Origin: Thiohalospira halophila DSM 15071
GTDB taxonomy: Bacteria > Pseudomonadota > Gammaproteobacteria > Thiohalospirales > Thiohalospiraceae
Direction of reading: 5' to 3'
NCBI RefSeq assembly: GCF_900112605.1
Contig: NZ_FOMJ01000002.1
Coordinates: 62,001 to 126,000, forward strand
DNA length: 64,000 nt
Part shown: in pieces, positions 43,140 through 53,389 of the stretch
How positions within the stretch are numbered: the stretch's first letter is position 1
How the letters are laid out: every line of letters starts with the position of its first letter
Translations under genes and position numbers: made by a program
The notes under the pieces: generated by a model
Seen by the model: only the letters and a program-made list of their open reading frames with translations
Told to the model about the DNA's origin: nothing
Database searches by the model: none

Positions 43140-44234
43140 ATGAGTCCGAATCCCACCCACCAGGACCGCGAGGCGGAGCTGGCCGCCGCCGTGGCCGAGG
43201 CGGCCGCCAGCGGCACCCCCCTGGCCATTCGCGGCGGCGGCACCCGGGCCGGCTGCGGCCGCCCGGAGGCAGGGACGCCGCTGGCCGTGGCCGGCCACAG
43301 CGGCATCGTCGCCTACGAGCCCTCGGAGCTGGTGGTCACCGTCCGCGGCGGCACGCCGCTGGCGGAGCTGGAGGCGGCCCTGGCCGCCGAGGGTCAGATG
43401 CTCGGTTTCGAGCCGCCGCGCTTCGGGGCCGGTTCCACCATCGGCGGGGCCGTGGCCAGCGGCCTGGCCGGGCCGCGCCGCGCCTGGACCGGTGGCGTAC
43501 GCGACGCCCTGCTGGGGGTGCGGCTGCTGGACGGGCAGGGGCAGGCCCTGCGCTTCGGCGGCCAGGTGATGAAGAACGTCGCCGGTTACGACATCGCCCG
43601 GCTCCAGGCCGGCGCCCTGGGGATCCTCGGGATCCTGCTGGAGGTCTCCCTGAAGGTCCTGCCCCGGCCGCCGGCCGAGGCGACCCGGGTGCTGGCCATG
43701 GGGGCCGACGCCGCCCGGGCACGCATGGTGGAGTGGGGGCGGACCCCGCTCCCCCTGGCCGGCGCCGCCTGGGTCGATGGCCGGCTGCATCTGCGCCTGG
43801 CCGGTAACGAGTCGGCGGTGGCCGAGGCCGGCGAGCGCATCGGCGGCGAGGCGGAGGCCGGCGAGGCCTTCTGGGCCGCCCTGCGGGATCGCACCCACCC
43901 CTTCTTCGGCGGCCCCTTCTCCGATGGCGAGGCCCCGCTCTGGCGGCTGGCGGTGCCGCCGGCCGCCCCGGCCCTGGGTCGGGACCTGCCCGGCGACTGG
44001 CTGCTGGACTGGGGCGGGGCGCAGCGCTGGCTGGCCGGGGAGGCCCCGGCGGAGCGCGTTCGAGCCGTGGCTCGGGAGGCCGGCGGCCACGCCGTCCACG
44101 TCCGCGGCGCCGCGCCGGAGGGGGAGGTCCTGACCCCGCCCACGGCGCCGGCCCTGGCCGTCCAGCAGCGCCTCAAGGCCGCCTTCGACCCCCACGGGAT
44201 CCTCAATCCCGGCCGCCTCTACCGCGAGCTCTGA
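43140..44234 (+). CDS. glcE: Glycolate oxidase subunit GlcE
   Basis: A 364-aa FAD-binding subunit related to GlcD but shorter. The PCMH FAD site shows IRGGGTRAGCG near residue 35, ELVVTVRGGTPLAELEAAL and STIGGAVASGLAG. The C-terminus ends LKAAFDPHGILNPGRLY, as in the family. It works in complex with GlcD and GlcF. It starts 7 bp after glcD and ends 3 bp before glcF. Confidence 0.94.
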   Translation: MSPNPTHQDREAELAAAVAEAAASGTPLAIRGGGTRAGCGRPEAGTPLAVAGHSGIVAYEPSELVVTVRGGTPLAELEAALAAEGQMLGFEPPRFGAGSTIGGAVASGLAGPRRAWTGGVRDALLGVRLLDGQGQALRFGGQVMKNVAGYDIARLQAGALGILGILLEVSLKVLPRPPAEATRVLAMGADAARARMVEWGRTPLPLAGAAWVDGRLHLRLAGNESAVAEAGERIGGEAEAGEAFWAALRDRTHPFFGGPFSDGEAPLWRLAVPPAAPALGRDLPGDWLLDWGGAQRWLAGEAPAERVRAVAREAGGHAVHVRGAAPEGEVLTPPTAPALAVQQRLKAAFDPHGILNPGRLYREL

Positions 44235-44237
44235 CCC

Positions 44238-45452
44238 ATGCAGACCCGGATCCCCGAACACATCCGCGAGACCGTCGCCGGCGCCGAGGCCGAGGGCATC
44301 CTGCGCAACTGCGTCCACTGCGGCTTCTGCAACGCCACCTGCCCCACCTACCAGCTCCTGGGTGACGAACTGGACGGCCCCCGGGGCCGGATCTACCAGA
44401 TCAAGGACCTGCTGGAGGGGGGCGAGGTGACCCGGCGGACCCAGCAGCACCTGGACCGCTGCCTCACCTGTCGCAACTGCGAGACCACCTGCCCCTCCGG
44501 GGTGGAGTACGGTCGGCTGGTGGATATCGGCCGGGAACTGGTGGAGGCGCGGGTGGCGCGGCCCTGGCGCGAGCGCGCGGCGCGGCGGGCCCTGCGGGTC
44601 GTCATCCCCGAGCCCCGGCGCTTCCGGGCGCTGCTGGGGCTGGGGCGGCTGGCGCGGCCGGTGCTCCCCGCCGGCCTGCGTCGACGGATCCCGGCGCGCC
44701 AGGCCGCCGGCACCTGGCCGGCGCCGCGCCATGCGCGCCACATGCTCTGCCTCACCGGCTGCGCCCAGCCGGCCCTGGCCCCGCGCACCGATGCCGCCGC
44801 CGCCCGGGTGCTGGATGCCGTGGGGGTCAGCCTCGTCGCCGCCCCCGCCGGCTGCTGCGGCGCCGTGGACCAGCACCTGGCGGCCCCCGAGGCGGCCCGG
44901 GCGCGGATGCGGGCGAACATCGACGCCTGGTGGCCGGCGCTGGAGGCCGGCGCCGAGGGGATCCTGGTGACCGCCAGCGGCTGCGGGGCCCAGGTCCGCG
45001 ACTACGGCCATCTGCTGGCCGACGACCCCGACTACGCCGAGCGCGCCGCCCGGGTGAGCGAGGCCGTGCGGGACCCGGTGGAGGTCCTCACGGCCGAACA
45101 ACTGGCGACGCTGCGCCCGGATCCGGCGCCCCGGGTGGCGGTGCAGGAGCCCTGCACCCTCCAGCACGGCCAGAAGCTGGGTGGCCGGCTCACTGCGCTG
45201 CTGCAGGGGGCCGGGCTGGAGACGGTGCCGGTGGCGGAGGGCCACCTCTGCTGCGGCTCGGCGGGGACCTATTCCCTGCTCCAGCCGGGGCTGGCGGGGC
45301 AGCTTCGCCAGCGCAAGCTGGGCCATCTCACCGCCGGGGAGCCGGAGGTCATCGCCACGGCCAATATCGGCTGCCAGCACCACCTGGAGGCGGCTAGCCC
45401 CGTCCCCGTCCGCCACTGGCTGGAACTCTTCGACCCGGAGGAGATCGCATGA
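44238..45452 (+). CDS. glcF: Glycolate oxidase iron-sulfur subunit GlcF
   Basis: A 404-aa protein passing electrons from GlcD/E to the membrane quinone pool. Two 4Fe-4S motifs are at the N-terminus: CVHCGFCNATCP near 22-33 and CLTCRNCETTCP near 75-86. Two cysteine-rich CCG domains follow (GCCGAVDQHL, LCCGSAGTY). Length matches E. coli GlcF (407). Its stop overlaps the start of the next small gene (ATGA). Confidence 0.95.
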   Translation: MQTRIPEHIRETVAGAEAEGILRNCVHCGFCNATCPTYQLLGDELDGPRGRIYQIKDLLEGGEVTRRTQQHLDRCLTCRNCETTCPSGVEYGRLVDIGRELVEARVARPWRERAARRALRVVIPEPRRFRALLGLGRLARPVLPAGLRRRIPARQAAGTWPAPRHARHMLCLTGCAQPALAPRTDAAAARVLDAVGVSLVAAPAGCCGAVDQHLAAPEAARARMRANIDAWWPALEAGAEGILVTASGCGAQVRDYGHLLADDPDYAERAARVSEAVRDPVEVLTAEQLATLRPDPAPRVAVQEPCTLQHGQKLGGRLTALLQGAGLETVPVAEGHLCCGSAGTYSLLQPGLAGQLRQRKLGHLTAGEPEVIATANIGCQHHLEAASPVPVRHWLELFDPEEIA

Positions 45453-45889
45453 GACTACCCGGCGCCCGCAATCGCCAGCTCCGTCGGCTCGCCCGCGCCG
45501 TGGAACAGGGCCGCGGGGCGGTGGAGACCGTCCTGGGGTTGCCCCACGTCCTCGCGAAGCCGCTCATCGAGCGCCACTTCGGTACCCAGGCCCACCCCTC
45601 CAGCGAGGAGTTCCGGGAGACCGGCCGCGAGGGCGCCTGGCACCTGCCGGCGGCGGCCCCGGAGTTCACCGTGCGGGTGGAGGCCGGCGGTGACGGTCGG
45701 ATCACCCTGGGCCGCATCGACGGCCACGGCGTGGCGGCGGGGCTGCTGGTCTTCAGCCAGTGGGACCCGGAGCAGCCGGCGCCGGTGTGGCAGATCCGGC
45801 TGGTGGAGCCCCGGGGCGAGGAGGCCGCCGCCCTCTACGAGCGGCTGGTGGGGGAGCCGCCGCCGGAGCCGGAATCGGAACCGGCATAG
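45449..45889 (+). CDS. Hypothetical protein coupled to glcF
   Basis: A 146-aa soluble protein, ATG overlapping the glcF TGA. The N-terminal ~40 residues are basic and helical (RNRQLRRLARAVEQGRG), the middle is beta-rich (FTVRVEAGGDGRITLGRIDG), and the tail is a Pro/Glu repeat (PPPEPESEP). I do not recognise the family. Coupling suggests a function in glycolate oxidation or simply shared expression. Confidence 0.6.
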   Translation: MRLPGARNRQLRRLARAVEQGRGAVETVLGLPHVLAKPLIERHFGTQAHPSSEEFRETGREGAWHLPAAAPEFTVRVEAGGDGRITLGRIDGHGVAAGLLVFSQWDPEQPAPVWQIRLVEPRGEEAAALYERLVGEPPPEPESEPA

Positions 45890-45893
45890 CCCC

Positions 45894-46217
45894 TCACGGG
45901 TTCCACAGCCCCCCTTCCGGGTGGTCCAGCCAGACGGCCTCCGGCCGGCCACCGACGAAGCGCAGGAAGCCGGCCCGGCGGTCGCCGCCGCGGCTGAACT
46001 CGAACTGATAGGTCCGCCGGATGGCGGGCACCCCCCGATGCCACACCGGCCGCAGACCGGCCAGGCTCACGCTCTCGTCCAGCAGCTGGACGCCCGCCCG
46101 CTGGCAGGCCTGGCGGGCCAGGGCCAGCGCCCGCTCCCGGAAGCCCAGCCCGCGCGCCCAGGCGACCAGGATCAGCCCGATGGCGAAGGTGGTGAGGATG
46201 AAGGTGTGGTCGAGCAT
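45894..46217 (-). CDS. DUF3301 membrane-anchored protein
   Basis: A 107-aa protein with one N-terminal helix (FILTTFAIGLILVAWARGL) and a beta-rich C-terminal domain containing VQLLDESVSLAGLRPV and RTYQFEFSRGGDRR, matching the uncharacterised DUF3301 family of gammaproteobacteria. It converges with the glc operon, 4 bp apart, and diverges from soxC across ~106 bp. Confidence 0.82.
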   Translation of the reverse strand: MLDHTFILTTFAIGLILVAWARGLGFRERALALARQACQRAGVQLLDESVSLAGLRPVWHRGVPAIRRTYQFEFSRGGDRRAGFLRFVGGRPEAVWLDHPEGGLWNP

Positions 46218-46323
46218 GGGCCCCCTGTTGCCCGGCGCGGTTGTTGGCTATTGTGCCTCAATGGACCCCTCGGGGTCCTCGACAAGAATAAGGGGCACCG
46301 CCCCGCAGATGGAGGGGAAGAGC

Positions 46324-47613
46324 GTGACAGAACGAGACGACGAGCGCACCGACCGGAGCGCCGGCCCCGGCGACCCGTCTCGCCGCCGGTGGCTGGCGCG
46401 GACCATGGGGGCGGCCGCCGCGGCCACTGCCGGCTGGCTGGCCCCCGGGGCGACCCTGGCGAATACGCCCCCCGAGGTGCCGGACTGGATGAAGCGGCTC
46501 GGCTTCCCGGTGGGGGATCGGCCCTACGGCCGCCCCTCCGACCATGAGGGGCACGTGGTCCGCCGGGTTATCGAGGGGCTGAGTCCCAGCAATCACTCCA
46601 CGGCGAGCTTCACCCCCCTGGGCGACCTCCACGGGACCCTGACCCCCAACGGCCTGGTCTTCGAGCGCCACCACGGCGGTGTGCCGGACATCCCCCCGGC
46701 GGAGCACCGGCTCATGGTCCACGGCCTGGTGGAGCGGCCGCTCACCTTCACCATGGAGGACCTCCTGCGCTTCCCGGCGGTCTCCCGGATCCACTTCCTG
46801 GAGTGCGCCGCCAACACCGTTACCGAGCGCGCCGGTCCCAACCGCGAGAGCGTCCAGTTCACCCACGGCATGCTCTCCAGCTGCGAGTGGACCGGCGTCC
46901 CCCTGCGGCGGGTGCTGGAGGAGGCCGGGGTGCGCAGCGGGGCGAAGTGGGTCCTCGCCGAGGGGGCGGACGCCGCCGGCATGACCCGCAGCCTGCCGCT
47001 GGAGAACGCCCTGGACGATGCCCTGGTGGTCTACGCCCAGAACGGCGAGCGGCTGCGGCCGGAGCAGGGCTACCCCCTGCGGCTGGTGGTCCCCGGCCTG
47101 GAGGCCAACCTCTCCATCAAGTGGCTGCGCCGCCTGGAGGTGGGGGACAAGCCCTGGATGACCCGGGAGGAGACGTCCAAGTACAGCGACCTCATGCCCG
47201 ACGGCCGGGCGCGCCAGTTCTCCCTGCTCCAGGAGGCGAAGTCGGTGATCACCCACCCCTCCGCCGGCCATGTGCTGGAGGGCAAGGGCTTTCGCGAGAT
47301 CCGCGGGCTGGCCTGGTCCGGCGCCGGCCGGGTGAAGGCGGTGGAGGTTTCCACCGACGGCGGTCGCCACTGGCGCCAGGCCACCCTCCACGAGCCCGTT
47401 CTGCCCAAGGCGCTCACCCGCTTCTCCCTGCCCTGGGAGTGGCGCGGGGAGACCGCCTGGCTGCAGAGCCGGGTGTGGGACGAGACCGGCTACCTCCAGC
47501 CCACCCGGGAGCAGCTGGTCGCGGTGCGCGGCGAGACCTCCATCTACCACTACAACGCCATCCAGACCTGGAAGGTAGCGCCCACCGGGGAGGTGACCAA
47601 TGAGCGCGAGTAA
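46324..47613 (+). CDS. soxC: Sulfane dehydrogenase SoxC (molybdopterin subunit)
   Basis: A 429-aa periplasmic molybdoenzyme of the sulfite-oxidase family. The Tat signal SRRRWLA is at residues 19-25. The Mo-coordinating cysteine is C161 in HFLECAANT. The C-terminal dimerisation domain starts near 310 (GRVKAVEVSTDGGRHWR). SoxC with SoxD oxidises the sulfane sulfur bound to SoxYZ, giving six more electrons per thiosulfate. The GTG at 46324 follows GGAGGGGAAGAGC. soxD overlaps its 3' end by 14 bp. No soxXYZAB is in the window. Confidence 0.92.
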   Translation: MTERDDERTDRSAGPGDPSRRRWLARTMGAAAAATAGWLAPGATLANTPPEVPDWMKRLGFPVGDRPYGRPSDHEGHVVRRVIEGLSPSNHSTASFTPLGDLHGTLTPNGLVFERHHGGVPDIPPAEHRLMVHGLVERPLTFTMEDLLRFPAVSRIHFLECAANTVTERAGPNRESVQFTHGMLSSCEWTGVPLRRVLEEAGVRSGAKWVLAEGADAAGMTRSLPLENALDDALVVYAQNGERLRPEQGYPLRLVVPGLEANLSIKWLRRLEVGDKPWMTREETSKYSDLMPDGRARQFSLLQEAKSVITHPSAGHVLEGKGFREIRGLAWSGAGRVKAVEVSTDGGRHWRQATLHEPVLPKALTRFSLPWEWRGETAWLQSRVWDETGYLQPTREQLVAVRGETSIYHYNAIQTWKVAPTGEVTNERE

Positions 47614-48246
47614 CCGCCTGCTCACCGCGCTGCCCCGGCCGGCCCATCTGTTGCCGGCCGGGCTGCTGGTAGCCGGCCTGCTGCTGGCCGGCTGCGGCGA
47701 GGGATCGACGCCCCGCGAGGCCAGCGCCGATGCCGGCCCGCCGGCCCCCCTGGGGCTGGGCAGCGAGGCCAGCCCGGCCGAGATCGACGGCTGGGATATC
47801 GACGTCCGCCCGGACGGCCAGGGCCTGCCCGAGGGCAGCGGTACGGTCGTCGAGGGGGAGCGGGTCTACGAGGTCCACTGCATGCGCTGCCACGGGATCT
47901 TCGGGACCGACCCGGGCTGGGATGTCCTGGCCGGCGGGCGCGGCACCCTGGCCACGGACGAACCGGTGCTCACCGTGGGCAGCTTCTGGCCCCACGCCAC
48001 CACGCTCTTCGATTACACCCGGCGGGCCATGCCCTTCGATAACCCCCAGAGCCTGACCGTCGACGAGCTCTACGCGGTGACCGCCTACGTCCTCCACCTC
48101 AACGACATCCTGCCCCGGGATGCCGAGCTGGATGCCGAGAGCCTGCCCGAGGTGGAGATGCCCAACGCCGACGGCTTCATCCCCGACCCCCGGCCCGACG
48201 TGGAGCCGCAGGCCGAACCGCCGGCGGAGCCGGCGCCCCGGGTGCG

Positions 48247-48250
<4 letters not shown>
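47600..48250 (+). CDS. soxD: SoxD-like monohaem cytochrome c lipoprotein
   Basis: A 216-aa cytochrome. A lipoprotein signal ends at C32 (LLLAGC), so it should be membrane-anchored. One haem motif CMRCH (C94, C97, H98) and a likely axial M144 (RRAMPFDNPQ) are present; FWPHATTLFDYTRRAMPF is typical of SoxD. Paracoccus SoxD is about 380 aa with two haems, so this is a short form lacking the second haem domain. The tail is Pro/Glu-rich. It is the electron acceptor of SoxC. Confidence 0.87.
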
Positions 48251-49821
<1,571 letters not shown>

Positions 49822-49919
49822 ACGGGCCTCCTCGGCGGCGGGGAGCGGAGCAGCCCGGTATTGTACCGATTCTAAACAGCGATTCGTAGGCTCGGGCCCG
49901 GGAGTACTTCGAGCGGGGG

Positions 49920-50918
49920 TCAGAGGGGGAGGAGCTCCTCCCGCGGCAGCTCCAGCGGCGGCTCGTCAAGGTTGGCGAGCTGCTCGCGCAGGGCCAGGAC
50001 CTGGTCCTCCCAGAAGCGGGGGCCCTCGAACCACGGGAAGGCGACGGGGAAGGCGGGATCCGCCCAGCGGGCGGCGATCCAGCCGGCGTGGCGGAGGATC
50101 CGCAGGCCGCGCAGGGCCTCGATGAGGGCCAGCTCCCCCGGATCGAGGTCGCGGAAGGCGCGGTAGCCGCGCAGCAGGGCGGCCAGGCGCTGCTGCTGTT
50201 CCTCCCGCTCCCCGCCCAGGAAGAGCCAGAGATCGGCCACGGCCGGGCCGGTGAGGGTGTCGTCCAGGTCGACGATGTGCGGCCCCTCGGCCCACAGGAG
50301 GTTGCCCGGATGGGCGTCGCCGTGCAGCCGCAGGGTGGCCGGCGACACCGCCTCCCAGCGCTCGCGGATGCGCCCGACCAGCTCCCGGGCCACGGAGGTC
50401 CACGCCTCGTGGAGGTAGTCGGGGAGGCGGCCGGAGGCGGCCAGGGTCTCCACCGTGGTGGCACCGAAGTCGCCGGCCAGGGTGGGGCGGTGGTCGAAGT
50501 GGTCACTCGCGCCGATGGCGTGCAGCCGGCCCAGGAAGAAGCCGATGCGCTCCAGCACGGCCGGGTCCTCCAGCTCCGGCGGGCGGCCCCCGCGCAGGGG
50601 GAAGAGGGCGAAGCGGTAGCCGGCGTATTCGCGCAGGGGGCCGTCGCCGTCGTCCAGGGGCGGGACCACCGGGACGTCGGCGGCGGCCAGTTCGGCGGAG
50701 AAGGCGTGCTCCTCGTCGATGGCGGCATTGGACCAGCGCCCCGGCCGGTAGAACTTGGCGATGACCGGGGTGCCCTCTTCCAGTCCCACCCGGTAGACCC
50801 GGTTCTCGAAGCTGTTCAGCGGCAGCAGCCGACCGTCCGGCTCCCGGCCGGTGGCGGCCACCGCATCCAGGACGGTATCGGGGCCGAGGTCGGAGTAGGG
50901 GGTGGCCTCATCCGCCAT
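49920..50918 (-). CDS. srkA: Stress response kinase A (SrkA/YihE)
   Basis: A 332-aa protein kinase-like enzyme of the APH/HipA fold. Catalytic features are LHGDAHPGNLLW near residue 200 and the Mg-binding HIVDLDDTLTG. VIAKFYRPGRWSNAAIDEEH carries the nucleotide-binding lysine. In E. coli SrkA counters MazEF-linked death under stress. The ATG at 50918 lies inside the end of the upstream 111-aa gene (11-bp overlap), so they are coupled. Confidence 0.92.
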   Translation of the reverse strand: MADEATPYSDLGPDTVLDAVAATGREPDGRLLPLNSFENRVYRVGLEEGTPVIAKFYRPGRWSNAAIDEEHAFSAELAAADVPVVPPLDDGDGPLREYAGYRFALFPLRGGRPPELEDPAVLERIGFFLGRLHAIGASDHFDHRPTLAGDFGATTVETLAASGRLPDYLHEAWTSVARELVGRIRERWEAVSPATLRLHGDAHPGNLLWAEGPHIVDLDDTLTGPAVADLWLFLGGEREEQQQRLAALLRGYRAFRDLDPGELALIEALRGLRILRHAGWIAARWADPAFPVAFPWFEGPRFWEDQVLALREQLANLDEPPLELPREELLPL

Positions 50919-51243
50919 GTTCTTCGGCGAGCTGCTGGCGGTGCTTGCGCACCAGGGTCTGGAAGCGCGGCGTCGGCCCCGCGTCCTCGTGGATGGGGTC
51001 GCCCAGTTCGTCCTCGGCCACCACGCGTTCGCCGGCGACGTAGGGGAGGGTGGCCTCCACCTCGTCCAGGGCAGCGGCCACCAGCTCCTGGAGGATGGCC
51101 TCGGCATCCCGGTAGGGGTACATCTCCGCCAGGGCGCGGATCTTGGCGGCGTCGTCCAGGGAGAGCCGGACGGTCCACTCGTGGGGGGCCAGCGGCGCCC
51201 GCGGATCTTCCTGCCAGTATTCGATGAGTTGCCGGATCCCCAT
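50908..51243 (-). CDS. Conserved protein often annotated 'type 1 pili tip component'
   Basis: A 111-aa soluble protein. The segment VRLSLDDAAKIRALAEMYPYRDAEAILQELV and VEATLPYVAGERVV match a small family in gammaproteobacteria, frequently labelled type 1 pili tip component, although nothing here supports a pilus role: there is no signal peptide and no pilus genes nearby. The central helix pair is ribbon-helix-helix-like. Coupled to srkA. Confidence 0.7.
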   Translation of the reverse strand: MGIRQLIEYWQEDPRAPLAPHEWTVRLSLDDAAKIRALAEMYPYRDAEAILQELVAAALDEVEATLPYVAGERVVAEDELGDPIHEDAGPTPRFQTLVRKHRQQLAEEHGG

Positions 51244-51312
51244 GGTGCTTCCTCCGGTGGCGGCTGTTGCGGGAAAAGATGGGGCGGGCCATCGGCGGAT
51301 GCAAGGGCGGCG

Positions 51313-51341
51313 TTGACTGGTATCGGTGGAGGGCCTACTAT
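51313..51341 (+). promoter_or_regulatory. Sigma-70-type promoter of the peroxiredoxin gene
   Basis: TTGACT (51313-51318), 17-bp spacer, TACTAT (51336-51341). An AT-rich leader with a second TATACT-like stretch and AAGGAGG follows before the ATG at 51388. Confidence 0.7.
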
Positions 51342-51387
51342 CGGAGAGAGTTTATACTCGGTCTAAATACATAAGGAGGAATCGATC

Positions 51388-51990
51388 ATGGGTGTACTCG
51401 TTGGCAAGAAGGCCCCCGATTTCACCGCCCCGGCGGTGCTCGGCGACGGCAGCATCGTGGATGAATACAGCTTCTCCCGGGAGACCCAGGGCAAGTACAG
51501 CGTGGTCTTCTTCTGGCCGCTGGACTTCACCTTCGTCTGCCCGTCGGAGATCATCGCCTTCGACCATCGCTGCGATGATTTCGCCAGCCGCGGCGTCGAG
51601 GTGGTGGGCGTCTCCATCGACTCCCACTTCACCCACAACGCCTGGCGCAACACCCCGGTGGAGCAGGGCGGCATCGGCCCGGTGAAGTTCCCGATGATCG
51701 CGGACATGAACCACAAGATCGCCCGCGCCTACGATGTGGAGAGCGAGGGCGGCATGGCCTTCCGCGGCTCCTTCCTCATCGACAAGGACGGCGTGGTCCG
51801 CCACCAGGTGGTCAACGACCTGCCCCTGGGCCGCAACATCGACGAGATGGTCCGCATGGTCGATGCCCTGCAGTTCCATGAGGAGCACGGTGAGGTCTGC
51901 CCCGCCGGCTGGCAGAAGGGCAAGGCCGGCATGAAGGAAGGCCCCGAGGGCGTGGCCGAGTACCTCTCCGAGCACGCCGACGAGCTGTAA
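51388..51990 (+). CDS. 2-Cys peroxiredoxin (AhpC/Prx1 type)
   Basis: A 200-aa peroxidase reducing H2O2 and organic peroxides. The peroxidatic cysteine is C51 in FTFVCPSE and the resolving cysteine is C172 in EVCPAGW, as in typical 2-Cys enzymes. It is most like the Prx1/AhpC group using thioredoxin or AhpF; no ahpF is adjacent. It has a clear promoter, an excellent ribosome-binding site (AAGGAGG) and a strong terminator, so it is probably a highly expressed single-gene unit. Confidence 0.95.
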   Translation: MGVLVGKKAPDFTAPAVLGDGSIVDEYSFSRETQGKYSVVFFWPLDFTFVCPSEIIAFDHRCDDFASRGVEVVGVSIDSHFTHNAWRNTPVEQGGIGPVKFPMIADMNHKIARAYDVESEGGMAFRGSFLIDKDGVVRHQVVNDLPLGRNIDEMVRMVDALQFHEEHGEVCPAGWQKGKAGMKEGPEGVAEYLSEHADEL

Positions 51991-52016
51991 CCGGCTCTCC
52001 GGCTCTCTCGAAGAGA

Positions 52017-52055
52017 CCCCCGTCTCCCCGTGTACCCGGGAGGCGGGGGTTTTTT
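52017..52055 (+). terminator. Rho-independent terminator after peroxiredoxin
   Basis: CCCCCGTCTCCC (52017-52028) pairs with GGGAGGCGGGGG (52038-52049, one G-U), then six T residues (52050-52055). Confidence 0.92.
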
Positions 52056-52152
52056 GTGTTCTGTCCGTCGGGTTAACGGTTCCTGGTCGGGCCAGGTTAG
52101 TCAGAATCCCGATACCGATGTAGGATTCCCTCTCGAGCTACGGGAGAGGGCG

Positions 52153-53313
52153 ATGTCCTGGCAGCAGGTGGTGGCCGCCAGCAGGGAGCAGGCACTCAGC
52201 GGCGAAGAGGCCCTGGGCCCGGACGGCCGCTTTCTCGACCCGGCGATCGAGGCGGAGTACGCCGAGACGGAGACCGCTGCCCGCCGGCGGCCGTTCCTCA
52301 TCGTCCTGGGGATCATCGCGGCCATGCTGGTCGCTCTCTATCCACTGGACTGGCTGCGTCTGGAGGGCGGGCAGCTGGTCAGCGTGCTTACCGTCCGTAC
52401 GCTCTTCCTGGCCGGCCTTCTCGGGGTCGCCTGGCGGGGCTGGCGCCATCCCCGCGACCTGGATCGGATCGCCCCCGCCGCCGGCATGCTCTGCCTGGTG
52501 GCCACGCTGGCCCTGACCCTGCTCTATGGTACGGGGCCGGACCGGGGCGGGCCGCTGGCGAATGCCATGCAGTTCGTCTTTACCGGCCTCATCTTCCTGC
52601 TCCTGCTGCCTGCGTCCCGCCGGGCCCGTCTGGTCCTCTGGTTCGTGGCCACCGCTGCCGCGGTGAGTGCGGCGGTCTTCAGCCAGAATGGCGCGCCCTG
52701 GGCCTGGGTCTTCATGAGCAGCCTCTTCTCCTTCGGCGTCCTGCTGATGGTCCTGGTGGTCGCCATGCGGGAGGACCGGCTGCGCCGGGAGCGCTTCGCC
52801 GCTCTTCGCCAGATCGGCCGGCTGGCGGTTCGCGACCCGCTGACCGGGGCCGGGAATCGACGCGCCTTCTTCGACGTCGCCGGGGCCGAGATGGACCGGG
52901 CCGAGCGCAGCGGACGCCCCATCGCCCTGGTCCTCTTCGATGTCGACTGGTTCAAGGTCTTCAACGACAACCACGGCCACGCCATGGGCGACGAGGTCCT
53001 CCGGCATCTAGTGCGGCTGGTCCGGGAGCACCTGCGCCCCTCCGATCACCTGGCCCGGCTGGGCGGGGAGGAGTTCGCCCTGTTCCTCCCGGATACCGAC
53101 CTGGCCGCCGCCGAGGTAGTGGCCGAGCGGTTGCGCGCGGCCCTGCGTCAGCGTCCGGCCAGTTATCAGGGGCGGAGCTTCCCGGTGACGGTGAGTCTGG
53201 GGATATCCCTCTGGCGCCCCGGGGAGCCGGTGGACGCCTTCCTGGGCCGGGCGGACGCGGCCCTCTACCGCGCCAAGGCCGAGGGCCGGGATCGCGCCGT
53301 AATGGCCAGCTAG
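52153..53313 (+). CDS. Membrane-bound GGDEF diguanylate cyclase
   Basis: A 386-aa protein with a ~55-residue cytoplasmic N-terminus, six hydrophobic helices (~58-205), a short coil and a GGDEF domain (~225-380). The active loop is GGEEF; RPSD five residues before is an intact I-site. The N-terminal membrane part is a generic six-helix sensor I cannot name. The ATG at 52153 follows GGGAGAGGGCG. It is the second of three cyclases within 6.5 kb. Confidence 0.88.
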   Translation: MSWQQVVAASREQALSGEEALGPDGRFLDPAIEAEYAETETAARRRPFLIVLGIIAAMLVALYPLDWLRLEGGQLVSVLTVRTLFLAGLLGVAWRGWRHPRDLDRIAPAAGMLCLVATLALTLLYGTGPDRGGPLANAMQFVFTGLIFLLLLPASRRARLVLWFVATAAAVSAAVFSQNGAPWAWVFMSSLFSFGVLLMVLVVAMREDRLRRERFAALRQIGRLAVRDPLTGAGNRRAFFDVAGAEMDRAERSGRPIALVLFDVDWFKVFNDNHGHAMGDEVLRHLVRLVREHLRPSDHLARLGGEEFALFLPDTDLAAAEVVAERLRAALRQRPASYQGRSFPVTVSLGISLWRPGEPVDAFLGRADAALYRAKAEGRDRAVMAS

Positions 53314-53389
53314 CCCGATCTCGAGGCCTGCACCCGGGCAGATCGGTGGTGAAGCTGATAGGATCGGGGTCAGAACCGCAGGAGCGAAT

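Noticed and set aside
50908-51243. Type 1 pilus tip component as a functional label
   Set aside because: The protein has no signal peptide or pilin features and no fimbrial genes are nearby; the name is only an annotation tradition.
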